Source: JBDKVA01 sp039679375 (GTDB taxonomy: Bacteria; Bacillota; Clostridia; Acetivibrionales; DTU013). Taken from it: a stretch of 64,000 nt of DNA. The stretch covers positions 1 through 64,000 of the forward strand of contig JBDKVA010000076.1 of the NCBI GenBank assembly GCA_039679375.1. Reading direction: 5' to 3'. The position numbers were made by a program, and so were the translations under genes. Every line of letters starts with the position of its first letter. Within the stretch, counting starts at the first letter, position 1. Shown here one piece after another: positions 17,604-24,896 of this stretch. The notes under the pieces are model-generated. The model saw only the letters and a program-made list of their open reading frames with translations, did not search any database and was not told the origin of the DNA.

Positions 17604-17828
17604 ATGAAAACAAATATCATTAAATGGGATGAAAGTATGGCAGTCAGATGCCTGGCGAGATGTCAGGACAAATTTGCCAAAAAGTATCTTCCCTATGGAA
17701 CGAATATCAAAAAGCCGGTGCAGAAAAAAGCTTCTGCAGAAAAGGACTATTCGGTCGATATCGCCAAAGGGGAGTGGGATGATTTCCAATATGCCGTAAG
17801 CAATACGTTAAAGAAAAAAAACCAGTGA
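17604..17828 (+). CDS. Small basic protein of unknown function
   Basis: The 74-residue product, MKTNIIKWDESMAVRCLARC at its start, is rich in Lys and Arg and has no membrane segment. It matches no family I recognise. ATG 17604 was chosen over the in-frame TTG 17586 because an AGGATG ribosome binding site lies 7 bases before it. A structured 217-base gap with three hairpins follows. Confidence 0.5.
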   Translation: MKTNIIKWDESMAVRCLARCQDKFAKKYLPYGTNIKKPVQKKASAEKDYSVDIAKGEWDDFQYAVSNTLKKKNQ

Positions 17829-17865
17829 AATGCGGATCGGCTACATGTAATGCACGGCATCTAAT

Positions 17866-17881
17866 GTGGGCTACCGCCCAC
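17866..17881. repeat. Short GC-rich hairpin
   Basis: GTGGGC and GCCCAC form a perfect 6-bp stem with a TACC loop, 38 bases after the stop of the small basic protein gene. No T-run follows. It is the first of three inverted repeats in the gap 17829-18045. Confidence 0.5.
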
Positions 17882-17896
17882 AACCCAATGAATGTA

Positions 17897-17956
17897 CTTA
17901 TTGCCGCGAATGTGTAACTATTTTCTTGTTTTTTATTGCAATTTCGCGGCAATAAG
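17897..17956. repeat. Perfect 14-bp inverted repeat with AT-rich loop
   Basis: CTTATTGCCGCGAA (17897-17910) and TTCGCGGCAATAAG (17943-17956) are perfect arms separated by 32 mostly AT bases. A smaller nested pair, GTAACT (17914-17919) and AGTTAC (17955-17960), could form an alternative fold. It may be a regulatory leader or a relic of a small mobile repeat; the function is unknown. Confidence 0.55.
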
Positions 17957-17981
17957 TTACTAAAATGACATAATGCCCAGC

Positions 17982-18021
17982 GGACGGCTCTTCCGGTACA
18001 AATACGCAGGAAGGGCCGTCC
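17982..18021. repeat. Near-perfect 13-bp inverted repeat upstream of a glycosyltransferase gene
   Basis: GGACGGCTCTTCC (17982-17994) and GGAAGGGCCGTCC (18009-18021) pair with one wobble position around a 14-base loop. It ends 24 bases before the glycosyltransferase start. No T-run follows, so it may be a leader structure. Confidence 0.5.
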
Positions 18022-18045
18022 CCCTGTGTTCCCCGGAAGGTTGAT

Positions 18046-19194
18046 GTGAACGTCTTGAAAATTGCTTTGATATGTACTGAGAAGCTACCTGTGCCCGCTA
18101 TTTTGGGCGGCGCTATACAAACCTATATCGACGGGATCCTTCCCTATCTTGCCCAATACCATCATATAACAGTATTCAGCACAGCATTTCAAGGCCTGCC
18201 TTCCTATGAAAGGAAGGGTAATGTCCGGTACGTAAGGATTTCCCACACATGCACCAGGGATTACATCCATTCGGTAAATTCACGGCTCGATAAAAGCTTT
18301 GACCTCGTATACATTTTCAACAGGCCTCTTTGGGTACTGTCAATATGCGAAAGCCATCCAAAACTGAATTACAGCCTGAGTCTCCATAATGAAATGTTCC
18401 ATCCTGACAGGATCACCAAAAGTGAAGCACTTGAATGCATAGACAGGTTAGAATTCATTACGGCAGTAAGCCGGTACATAGCAAATATGGTATCGGATTT
18501 CGTTCCGCAGGCAAAGGAAAAAATCAGCGTCGTTTACTCAGGTGCAGAAGAGCAGCCATTCTGCCGGCCTGACAGCGAAGGATACCGGCTTGAAAAAAAG
18601 AGGCTTAAGGAAAGCATTGGCCTTGGTGATAAAAAAATCGTACTGTTTGTGGGAAGATTGATCCCGGACAAGGGAATCCATGTACTTATCGAAGCAATGA
18701 AACAGGTAATGGAGGAAAGAAATGACGCCGCCCTTGTGGTCGTCGGCAGCAGTTCATGGAGCATAGCATCTGACGCATATGTAAAATCGATCGTGCGCCT
18801 TTCAGGGAAATTAAGCGAGAATGCTCTATTCACCGGTTTTTTGCCCCCGTCTGAAATCACAGCTTATTATCATATGGCTGATCTTTTTGTTTGCCCATCC
18901 CAATGGGCAGAACCTTTGGCAAGAGTCCTGTACGAGGCGATGGCCGCAGGTCTTCCGGTCATAACGACAAACAGGGGCGGGAATCCGGAAGTAGTCAGGA
19001 ATGATATAAACGGTATTGTTGTTGATGATTATAAAAGCGCGCAGTGCCTGGCCAAGGCGATCTGCTTTTTGCTCGATAACGCGTCAATAGCGCTTGAAAT
19101 GGGCAAAACAGGCCATTCACAGGTGGCTGACATATATAATTGGAGAAGGGTGGCTAAAGACATACAGAACCTTATTATCAGCTCTCATCTATAA
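18046..19194 (+). CDS. GT4-family glycosyltransferase (copy 1)
   Basis: This 382-residue retaining glycosyltransferase has a GT-B fold. The N-terminus reads LKIALICTEKLPVP, VVYSG and FVGRLIPDKGIHVLIEA sit in the hinge and C-domain, and the EX7E signature EPLARVLYE is followed by AMAAGLPVITTNRGG. The family transfers a sugar from a nucleotide donor to a glycan or lipid carrier. Donor and acceptor cannot be read. The product is closely similar throughout to the copy encoded at 23734-24867. The GTG start follows GGAAGG. The convergent 3' hairpin at 19203-19235 separates it from the minus-strand spore-related genes. Confidence 0.93.
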   Translation: MNVLKIALICTEKLPVPAILGGAIQTYIDGILPYLAQYHHITVFSTAFQGLPSYERKGNVRYVRISHTCTRDYIHSVNSRLDKSFDLVYIFNRPLWVLSICESHPKLNYSLSLHNEMFHPDRITKSEALECIDRLEFITAVSRYIANMVSDFVPQAKEKISVVYSGAEEQPFCRPDSEGYRLEKKRLKESIGLGDKKIVLFVGRLIPDKGIHVLIEAMKQVMEERNDAALVVVGSSSWSIASDAYVKSIVRLSGKLSENALFTGFLPPSEITAYYHMADLFVCPSQWAEPLARVLYEAMAAGLPVITTNRGGNPEVVRNDINGIVVDDYKSAQCLAKAICFLLDNASIALEMGKTGHSQVADIYNWRRVAKDIQNLIISSHL

Positions 19195-19202
19195 TTGATT
19201 TT

Positions 19203-19235
19203 ACTGCAACAAGTCCCAAAGCGACTTGTTGCAGT
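19203..19235. terminator. Perfect 13-bp hairpin between convergent genes
   Basis: ACTGCAACAAGTC (19203-19215) and GACTTGTTGCAGT (19223-19235) pair perfectly around a 7-base loop, just after the plus-strand glycosyltransferase and just before the end of the minus-strand 19240 gene. There is no long T-run on either strand. Its position suggests a bidirectional transcription end. Confidence 0.6.
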
Positions 19236-19239
19236 GCAA

Positions 19240-19551
19240 TCATAATTGCCTGGCAGTGCATTTCATGAATTTGAGAAGACTGCGAAGTATTTTTAGTCTG
19301 TCGCGCATGTAGAGGTAACCTTCGAATGATTCATCGGAGGATTTGAAAATTTTTGCCGGTACGGCCAGACTAAATATTCTGGATTCAATAAGTTTCTGAA
19401 ATTTGCCTGCCAACTTTTCGTTCTGTTCTATTTCTTCCAAAAGATACTTAACTGCCTCCTGTCTTGTTAACGGGCTGACTGCCGGTTGTTTTGCTTCTTC
19501 CGGGCCTTCGGCCACCTGCCCTGCACAGGTATCCACATCGTTAACTTCCAT
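19240..19551 (-). CDS. Short helical protein of unknown function
   Basis: The 104-residue product starts MEVNDVDTCAGQV and is rich in Glu, Lys and Leu in heptad-like order (AVKYLLEEIEQNEKLAGKFQ). It matches no named family. ATG 19549-19551 was chosen because GGGGAGG lies 7 bases upstream; the ORF is open further upstream but has no ribosome binding site there. It follows the 19592 gene on the same strand, so the two are probably cotranscribed. It may be a distant relative of the helical module in its neighbours. Confidence 0.6.
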   Translation of the reverse strand: MEVNDVDTCAGQVAEGPEEAKQPAVSPLTRQEAVKYLLEEIEQNEKLAGKFQKLIESRIFSLAVPAKIFKSSDESFEGYLYMRDRLKILRSLLKFMKCTARQL

Positions 19552-19591
19552 AAAACTGCCTCCCCGCATGTGTTTCTGTGAACCATCCGCG

Positions 19592-19864
19592 CTAGTAATC
19601 ACTGTCGTCAATCATGCCGCTCACCTCTTCAAGCTTAAATTCCAACAATATTTGAAGCTTGATTATGTTTTTAAGGCAGTGGCATACGGAATTATTAATT
19701 CCGATTAAATCCGATTTGTCAGGGCATATACAGTCTATTACTTTTTGGATCTTTTTGGCTTCGACCTTTAATATAGCGGCAATGCCCTTCTCCTCCATTG
19801 CAATGGATTCAATCACATCGGTTATAGCCTGCCTCCTGCTGATCTGTTCATTCTCCTCACACAT
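19592..19864 (-). CDS. Short helical-module protein (copy 1), probably sporulation-expressed
   Basis: The 90-residue product starts MCEENEQISRR and contains IESIAMEEKGIAAILKVEAK, then LKNIIKLQILLEFKLEEV. This is the same ~65-residue all-helical module as in the 20077 protein and in the C-terminus of the 20403 protein. Proteins with such an EEA-type N-terminal helix are widespread in spore formers and usually lack an assigned role. ATG 19862-19864 has GGAGG upstream. A sigmaK-like promoter lies just upstream at 19897-19925. Confidence 0.7.
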   Translation of the reverse strand: MCEENEQISRRQAITDVIESIAMEEKGIAAILKVEAKKIQKVIDCICPDKSDLIGINNSVCHCLKNIIKLQILLEFKLEEVSGMIDDSDY

Positions 19865-19896
19865 GATCCTATACCTCCGAAGATGCTTCATAATAA

Positions 19897-19925
19897 TAGA
19901 GTATGAAGATATTACATAATAGGTT
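19897..19925 (-). promoter_or_regulatory. sigmaK-like promoter
   Basis: On the minus strand AACC (19922-19925), a 16-base spacer and CATACTCTA (19897-19905) match the mACm-N16-CATAnnnTA pattern of sigmaK. The same arrangement and spacing recur at 21407-21435. The start codon is 33 bases downstream. Confidence 0.5.
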
Positions 19926-19950
19926 ACTTTGAGCTTTACAAACAGTATAT

Positions 19951-19976
19951 AAGGCAGGATTGTGCAATCCTGCCTT
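19951..19976. terminator. Perfect 12-bp palindromic hairpin
   Basis: AAGGCAGGATTG (19951-19962) and CAATCCTGCCTT (19965-19976) are perfect arms with almost no loop. It sits between the 20077 gene and the promoter of the 19592 gene, so it probably ends the upstream minus-strand transcript, although there is no clean T-run on that strand. Confidence 0.6.
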
Positions 19977-19980
19977 ATAC

Positions 19981-20040
19981 TTAGGGAACATGCTAAAAGG
20001 CATGTGTCCCAAAATCAAGTGGAGCTCGATGCTCCCGAGA
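19981..20040. repeat. Dispersed structured element, copy A
   Basis: These 60 bases align without gaps to 63471-63530, with 48 identical positions and 11 of 12 differences being transitions. Hairpin 1 spans 19984-20010 (GGGA, CATG paired with CATG, TCCC). Hairpin 2 is GGAGC (20021-20025) paired with GCTCC (20031-20035). In copy B the middle A-T pair of hairpin 2 is G-C, a compensatory change. A run of eight T follows copy A only. It lies between two minus-strand genes. It may be a small non-autonomous repeat or an RNA element. Confidence 0.65.
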
Positions 20041-20076
20041 TTTTTTTTCGAACCAATTCAGGCAGATATGCGGATA

Positions 20077-20340
20077 TCAGCCGCCGGAGGAATTATCCGC
20101 TGCATTTGTGCCTGCCTCCAGTGCTTCATCCAGAAGCAATTCCAGGACAATCTCTTTTTTGATCAGAAGCCTTAAAAATCTTAAAATACTGTCATTGATT
20201 GCATTCAGGCTATCAATATCGCCGACAAGTGCAAGAAGCTTGGTGAGTTTATTGACCTCTACCTGTGTCAGGCTTGCAAGTCCTGCCTCCTGGTTTGCAA
20301 TAGCCGTAATAAGAGCATTCACATTAGCTGGCAGTGACAT
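20077..20340 (-). CDS. Short helical-module protein (copy 2)
   Basis: The 88-residue product starts MSLPANVNALITAIANQEAG. It is almost entirely the helical module found at the C-terminus of the neighbouring 20403 protein: IANQEAGLASLTQ, VNKLTKLLALV, INDSILRFL and LIKKEIVLELLLDEALE are shared or nearly so. The tail is a short Asn/Ser/Gly-rich end. ATG 20338-20340 follows AGGAGG. It lies 62 bases downstream of the 20403 gene on the same strand. It probably arose by duplication of that C-terminal module. A spore-surface or assembly role is possible but unproven. Confidence 0.75.
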   Translation of the reverse strand: MSLPANVNALITAIANQEAGLASLTQVEVNKLTKLLALVGDIDSLNAINDSILRFLRLLIKKEIVLELLLDEALEAGTNAADNSSGG

Positions 20341-20402
20341 AATATTACCTCCTTCAATTTTGGATTCCAAATGCGACTGCAAATTGAAACGCAACTTGCA
20401 GA

Positions 20403-21350
20403 TCAACATTCGCTTCGGCCTTCGAGTGCTTCATCCAGCAGTAATTCGAGTGTGATTTCCTTTTTGATCAGGAGCTTCAGGAAAGCTTCTATACTATCAT
20501 TTATTCTGTTCAGGCCTTGAATGTCATTTACAAGTGCGAGCAATTTTACAAGCTTATTGACCTCCAGCTGTGTCAGGCTTGCAAGCCCTGCTTCCTGGTT
20601 GGCTATTGCCTCGATCAGCTTATCAAAGGGGCATGGGCATGTGATCTCCCAGGCGCGGATGCGGTTACCGGCAAAGGTAGCTTCATTGGTCCATAATGCG
20701 CATTTGGGAGCAAAGGTGACCGGATCATATTCGATATCTTCGGCATCATAATTTGTTGTAGGGAAGCGTACCAGTACGTTTCCATTCAAATCCGTCTGAA
20801 CAATTTCCCTGTCGGAACCACTCAGCAGAACAAATGCAAGCCAAAGATTATTGCTATCGGATGCCAGGCCTGAGTTGGCGCCATTTTGTGCCGTACCACT
20901 TGGCGGTGTGCTGAATTTTCTTATAAACTGGCCGGTCTTTGTTGTGTTGTAAACCGTAAAACCGGCATCGGTACTGAAAAACAAGGTATCTGTTGTCTGA
21001 TCTACGGTTACGCCGTCAATAAAGCCGGGGAATGGATCGGCAGGATCTACAAAGGATTGATAATTGAATGAGGAAAGTACGTTGCCGTTAAGGTCTATCT
21101 TGTGTATTTCGAAATTTCCGATATAATTGCCCGCCCAAAAGGCATTTTCCTTACTGTCGAACTGCAAGGCACCGTAGACAATGGTAGTGGGTATTGTCTG
21201 CAGGAATACGCCGGTTGTTGTAACCTTGTAAATCTCTGCCCTGTCCGAGACGGTAAGATAGAGATTTGTACCGTCAAAGGCAACAGCTCTCCCATTGCCC
21301 TGAGCTTCCTGCGGAGCGTTGAACTCGCGGAGAATATCTCCAACTGCCAT
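20403..21350 (-). CDS. Beta-propeller protein with C-terminal helical module
   Basis: This 315-residue protein has no signal peptide. Residues 1 to about 240 are propeller-like, with repeated blade phrases such as DGTNLYLTVSDRAEIYKV, IDLNGNVLSSF and TDLNGNVLVRF. The last ~75 residues are the helical module also seen in the 20077 and 19592 proteins, joined by CPCPFDKL. A sigmaK-like promoter 57 bases upstream suggests expression in the mother cell during late sporulation, and so a role at the spore surface; this is inference. The ATG follows an AAGGAGG ribosome binding site. Confidence 0.75.
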   Translation of the reverse strand: MAVGDILREFNAPQEAQGNGRAVAFDGTNLYLTVSDRAEIYKVTTTGVFLQTIPTTIVYGALQFDSKENAFWAGNYIGNFEIHKIDLNGNVLSSFNYQSFVDPADPFPGFIDGVTVDQTTDTLFFSTDAGFTVYNTTKTGQFIRKFSTPPSGTAQNGANSGLASDSNNLWLAFVLLSGSDREIVQTDLNGNVLVRFPTTNYDAEDIEYDPVTFAPKCALWTNEATFAGNRIRAWEITCPCPFDKLIEAIANQEAGLASLTQLEVNKLVKLLALVNDIQGLNRINDSIEAFLKLLIKKEITLELLLDEALEGRSEC

Positions 21351-21406
21351 ATTACGACCTCCTTATTCATAAAAGTGCAGATGGTGCGATCGTTCACCAC
21401 CTATCC

Positions 21407-21435
21407 TATATTATGAATATCAAATAAATAAGGTT
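21407..21435 (-). promoter_or_regulatory. sigmaK-like promoter
   Basis: On the minus strand AACC (21432-21435), a 16-base spacer and CATAATATA (21407-21415) fit the sigmaK consensus, with the same spacing as the 19897-19925 site. It lies 57 bases upstream of the propeller-protein ATG. Confidence 0.5.
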
Positions 21436-21455
21436 ACATAATATGTTGCCATTTA

Positions 21456-22412
21456 TTATCTTTCATCAGAATAATTCATGTACCAGCCGACGAACCTTTC
21501 TATTCCCTCTTCCAGCTTCACCTTCGGGCTGTAGCCGAGCAGACCGGCAGCCTTGCCAATATCGGCGCAGGTAGCGGGCACGTCGCCCTGCTGCTCCGGC
21601 AGAAAGCAAATGTGCACTTCCTTTTTCAGTTTGTTTCCGAGAATTTCAACAAGGTTCATTATGTTAACTGTATTGGAATTTCCAAGGTTAAATATTTCAA
21701 ACTCGCGGTCCAGATCCAATGCAGCAATGATGCCATCGACAATATCGTCCACATAGGTATAGTCTCTGGAACTGCTCCCGTCGCCGTATATGAAGATATC
21801 GCGGCCTTCGGATATGGCTTTGGTAAATGTGCGTATCGCCATGTCGGGCCTCTGCCTTGGGCCATAGACTGTAAAGAACCTAAGGCATGAGGCTTTAATA
21901 CCGTAAAGAAGGCTGTATGTCCTGCAGTACAGTTCGCCGCAATGCTTGGCAGCCGCATATGGCGAGGTCTGCGCCCCCGGCGCCGCATCCTCCCTGAAGG
22001 GCGGTCGGCATGTACCGTACACAGATGATGAGGAGGCAAATATAAATTTTTTTACATTATTCTTCTGGCATGCTTCCAGAAGAGAAACAGTGCCTTTTAT
22101 GTCCACATCGACATAGTCGAGCGGCGTCAGGATGGACCTTCTGACGCCGGCGAGCGCTGCAAGATGGACGACGGCATCCGTCCCTGAGCTTTTCAAAAGG
22201 CCCCTGACCAGGCTTTCATCCAGTATGTCGTCTTCTACAAGCCTGTAATGGGAGTGGCGCAATGCTTTTGCCACATTGCACCTCTTTATGGCGGGATCAT
22301 AACTGTTGTTGAAATTGTCCAGGCATAATACCTCATGACCCAGCAATAAAAGCCTCTCGCAAAGATGCGATCCAATGAAGCCTGCTCCTCCGGTAACAAG
22401 TATGCTGCTCAT
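21456..22412 (-). CDS. NAD-dependent UDP-sugar 4-epimerase (UDP-glucuronate epimerase-like)
   Basis: This 318-residue extended short-chain dehydrogenase has the NAD-binding GGAGFIGSH (from residue 8), the catalytic YxxxK as Tyr152-Lys156, and the phrase RFFTVYGPRQRPDMAI typical of UDP-glucuronate and related UDP-sugar epimerases. It would interconvert C4 epimers of a UDP-sugar, most simply UDP-glucuronate to UDP-galacturonate. This fits its neighbour: it overlaps the UDP-glucose dehydrogenase gene by 4 bases (ATGA), so the dehydrogenase product is its likely substrate. It is the last gene of the spore-coat/glycosylation operon. A UDP-glucose 4-epimerase role is the main alternative. Confidence 0.85.
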   Translation of the reverse strand: MSSILVTGGAGFIGSHLCERLLLLGHEVLCLDNFNNSYDPAIKRCNVAKALRHSHYRLVEDDILDESLVRGLLKSSGTDAVVHLAALAGVRRSILTPLDYVDVDIKGTVSLLEACQKNNVKKFIFASSSSVYGTCRPPFREDAAPGAQTSPYAAAKHCGELYCRTYSLLYGIKASCLRFFTVYGPRQRPDMAIRTFTKAISEGRDIFIYGDGSSSRDYTYVDDIVDGIIAALDLDREFEIFNLGNSNTVNIMNLVEILGNKLKKEVHICFLPEQQGDVPATCADIGKAAGLLGYSPKVKLEEGIERFVGWYMNYSDER

Positions 22413-23728
22413 TTCCTGCCCACTCCTTCATATTGGAATCCAAAGCCTTTTACGGTATCCGGATCATAGACGTTCCGCAAATCCATGAATATGGGCTTTG
22501 CTACAATAGATTTCAATTTTTTGAGGTCCAGATGGCAAAACTCCTTCCACTCGGTGACAAGTACGATGCAATCGCTGTGGGCGCAGGCTGAATAAACATC
22601 CCTGCAATATTTTAAATCCCAATCGGGATATTCCTTTTTCATGTTTTGCATAGCCTGTGGGTCATAAACCTTTAAAACTGCTTTTTTTTCCAGCAGCGAG
22701 GAGATGATCGCCAGGGAAGGCGATTCACGGATATCGTCCGTTTCAGGTTTGAAAGAAAGCCCTAATATGGCGATTTTCCTGCCTTCCAGCCCGCCAAGTG
22801 CACGCTCTATTTTTTCTACCATATGTTCTCTCTGATGGCTGTTCACATTCAGGATGCTGTATAACAGTTCGGGTGTATAACCGTGTTCCCTGCTTATTCC
22901 TGCCAATGCCCTGACATCCTTGGGGAAACAGCTGCCTCCAAATCCGGGACCCGGACTTAAGAATTTTGATCCGATCCTGCTGTCCAGCCCCATCCCTTTT
23001 ACGACCTGCAGAATATCCGCGCCGCATAGCTCGCATATATTGGCTATTTCATTGATAAAACTGATTTTTGACGCCAGAAATGCATTGGAGGCATACTTGA
23101 TCATTTCTGCCGTTTCGATGCTTGTTACAAGCACGGGAATGTTGTACAGGATCTGGTCTTCATATATTTTTTTGACTGCTTCGGCAGCGCTTTCATTCTC
23201 CGCACCGATGACGATCCTTTCCGGATTGATGAAGTCATAGACTGCCGAGCCCTCCTTGAGAAATTCGGGATTGGAGACTACATCGAATCCGAGCTGTTTG
23301 TTTTGCTCCTTCAGTGCCTGTGCTATTTCCTTTTTTACCCTCTGGCCGGTACCGACCGGGACGGTGCTTTTATCCACGATTATTTTATAACCGTTCATGT
23401 GCCTTGCGATTTCCCGGGCGACTTCAAAAACGTGGGTCAAATCACATGTATCGTCAGACCGTGTTGGCGTATTGACTGTAATAAATATGATATCCGCATG
23501 ATTGACGGCTTTCCCCATATCTGTTGTAAATTCGAGCCTTTTTACGATTCTGATGCAATTATTCACAAGGCTTTCAAGGCAGGGCTCAAAAATCGTCAAT
23601 ATACCCTTTTTCAAATTTTCGATTTTATCCTCATCAGCATCACAGCATACCACATTCATTCCCATGGATGCCAGGCATGCACCTGTAACCAGTCCGACAT
23701 AGCCCGTGCCAATGATTGAAATATTCAT
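22409..23728 (-). CDS. UDP-glucose 6-dehydrogenase
   Basis: The enzyme oxidises UDP-glucose to UDP-glucuronate with two NAD. The 439-residue product has the NAD-binding motif IIGTGYVGLVTGA at the N-terminus, the central TVPVGTG and NPEFLKEG motifs, and the catalytic Cys267 in FGGSCFPKD. Length is normal for the Ugd/TuaD family. ATG 23726-23728 was preferred over GTG 23735-23737 because the AGGGGTG ribosome binding site is well spaced from it. The upstream glycosyltransferase gene stops only 5 bases earlier. UDP-glucuronate probably feeds the epimerase and glycosyltransferase of this locus. Confidence 0.94.
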   Translation of the reverse strand: MNISIIGTGYVGLVTGACLASMGMNVVCCDADEDKIENLKKGILTIFEPCLESLVNNCIRIVKRLEFTTDMGKAVNHADIIFITVNTPTRSDDTCDLTHVFEVAREIARHMNGYKIIVDKSTVPVGTGQRVKKEIAQALKEQNKQLGFDVVSNPEFLKEGSAVYDFINPERIVIGAENESAAEAVKKIYEDQILYNIPVLVTSIETAEMIKYASNAFLASKISFINEIANICELCGADILQVVKGMGLDSRIGSKFLSPGPGFGGSCFPKDVRALAGISREHGYTPELLYSILNVNSHQREHMVEKIERALGGLEGRKIAILGLSFKPETDDIRESPSLAIISSLLEKKAVLKVYDPQAMQNMKKEYPDWDLKYCRDVYSACAHSDCIVLVTEWKEFCHLDLKKLKSIVAKPIFMDLRNVYDPDTVKGFGFQYEGVGRK

Positions 23729-23733
23729 TACCT

Positions 23734-24867
23734 TCACCCCTCTATGCTTTGTATTGCCTCTGCGGCAACCCTTTTCCAGTTGTATTTTTCTTCAGCAAGC
23801 TTTCTTCCCTTCATACCCATTTCAAGTGCTTTGTCCGGATTGTCCAACAGGTAGGAAATATGCCCGGCTATTACATCCGGATTTCTATAATCGCCAATTA
23901 CAATGCCGTTTCCATAGCCGTCTACAACTTCACGGTTTCCGCCCCGGTCTGTTGTGATGATCGGAAGCCCTGCAGCCATAGCCTCATAGTGGACTCTGGC
24001 CAGCGGCTCATTCCATTGGGAGGCGCAAATAAAAACATCGCCCATGCAAAAATACCTAGGAATTTTTGAAGGAGGGACAAAGCCGGTGAACAGGATAGGA
24101 CCGGTGAGAGCTTTGGAAAGCTCATGGAGGGATGCGGTATACTCATCCGATTCATTTCTGCCGTACCACTTGCTTCCTACGATCACCAGCGCAACCTTCT
24201 TATGGCGGTCCATGACCTTTTTCATTGCTTTAAGAAGCACATGCACTCCCTTTTTTACACTTAATCTGCCGACAAAAAGGACAACTTTGCAGTCCTCAAG
24301 GCCGAACTTCTTTTTCATATCCAGCTTGATTTGCATACCTTCCCGGGTCCATGGCGGCGCGTATTTTTGAGTGTCTACCCCGGAGTAAACAACATGCAGT
24401 TTCTGTGCGGCATTGGGCAGGCGCTGTTTAACGGTATTGGCGATATATTGGCTTACTGTATTGATGAATTCAGCTTTCTCAACGCATAAGGCCGCAGCAC
24501 CGTCCGATATTTTCTTGGTGTCGAGCATTTCATTATGGAGGCTCAGGCTGAATTTTGAATCCGGAAGGTGTTCGGCAAACGAAAGCAGAAAACGGGGCCG
24601 GTTGAATACATGGATCAGGTCATATGAAGAATCCAGCCTGTCCTTAACGCTATTTATATAAATGGTATCGGTTTTACCGGGCACCCGGATATAATGAACA
24701 TTTCCTTTTTCCTCTTCATCCGGCAAATCGGGATGTTGTACGCTAAAAACAGTGATATCATGCTGCTTTGATAAAAATGGAACGATGCCGTCGATATATA
24801 ATTGAACTGCGCCTCCTGCTATAGGCGGCACAGGTAGTTTCTCGGTACAGATGAGGGCGATCTTCAA
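23734..24867 (-). CDS. GT4-family glycosyltransferase (copy 2)
   Basis: This GT-B retaining glycosyltransferase of about 378 residues is a clear paralogue of the 18046 gene: both begin with LKIALICTEKLPVP and share FVGRL, the EX7E signature (EPLARVHYE) and the following AMAAGLP segment. TTG 24865-24867 was chosen as start because AAAAGGAG lies 8 bases upstream. GTG 24874-24876, which aligns with the paralogue's start, and ATG 24895-24897, which overlaps the upstream stop, are alternatives. The gene lies between a CotS gene and the UDP-glucose dehydrogenase gene, suggesting synthesis of a spore-surface or cell-surface glycan. Confidence 0.92.
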   Translation of the reverse strand: MKIALICTEKLPVPPIAGGAVQLYIDGIVPFLSKQHDITVFSVQHPDLPDEEEKGNVHYIRVPGKTDTIYINSVKDRLDSSYDLIHVFNRPRFLLSFAEHLPDSKFSLSLHNEMLDTKKISDGAAALCVEKAEFINTVSQYIANTVKQRLPNAAQKLHVVYSGVDTQKYAPPWTREGMQIKLDMKKKFGLEDCKVVLFVGRLSVKKGVHVLLKAMKKVMDRHKKVALVIVGSKWYGRNESDEYTASLHELSKALTGPILFTGFVPPSKIPRYFCMGDVFICASQWNEPLARVHYEAMAAGLPIITTDRGGNREVVDGYGNGIVIGDYRNPDVIAGHISYLLDNPDKALEMGMKGRKLAEEKYNWKRVAAEAIQSIEG

Positions 24868-24896
24868 GCTGTTCACTCCTTTTCGTCGTTGATCCA

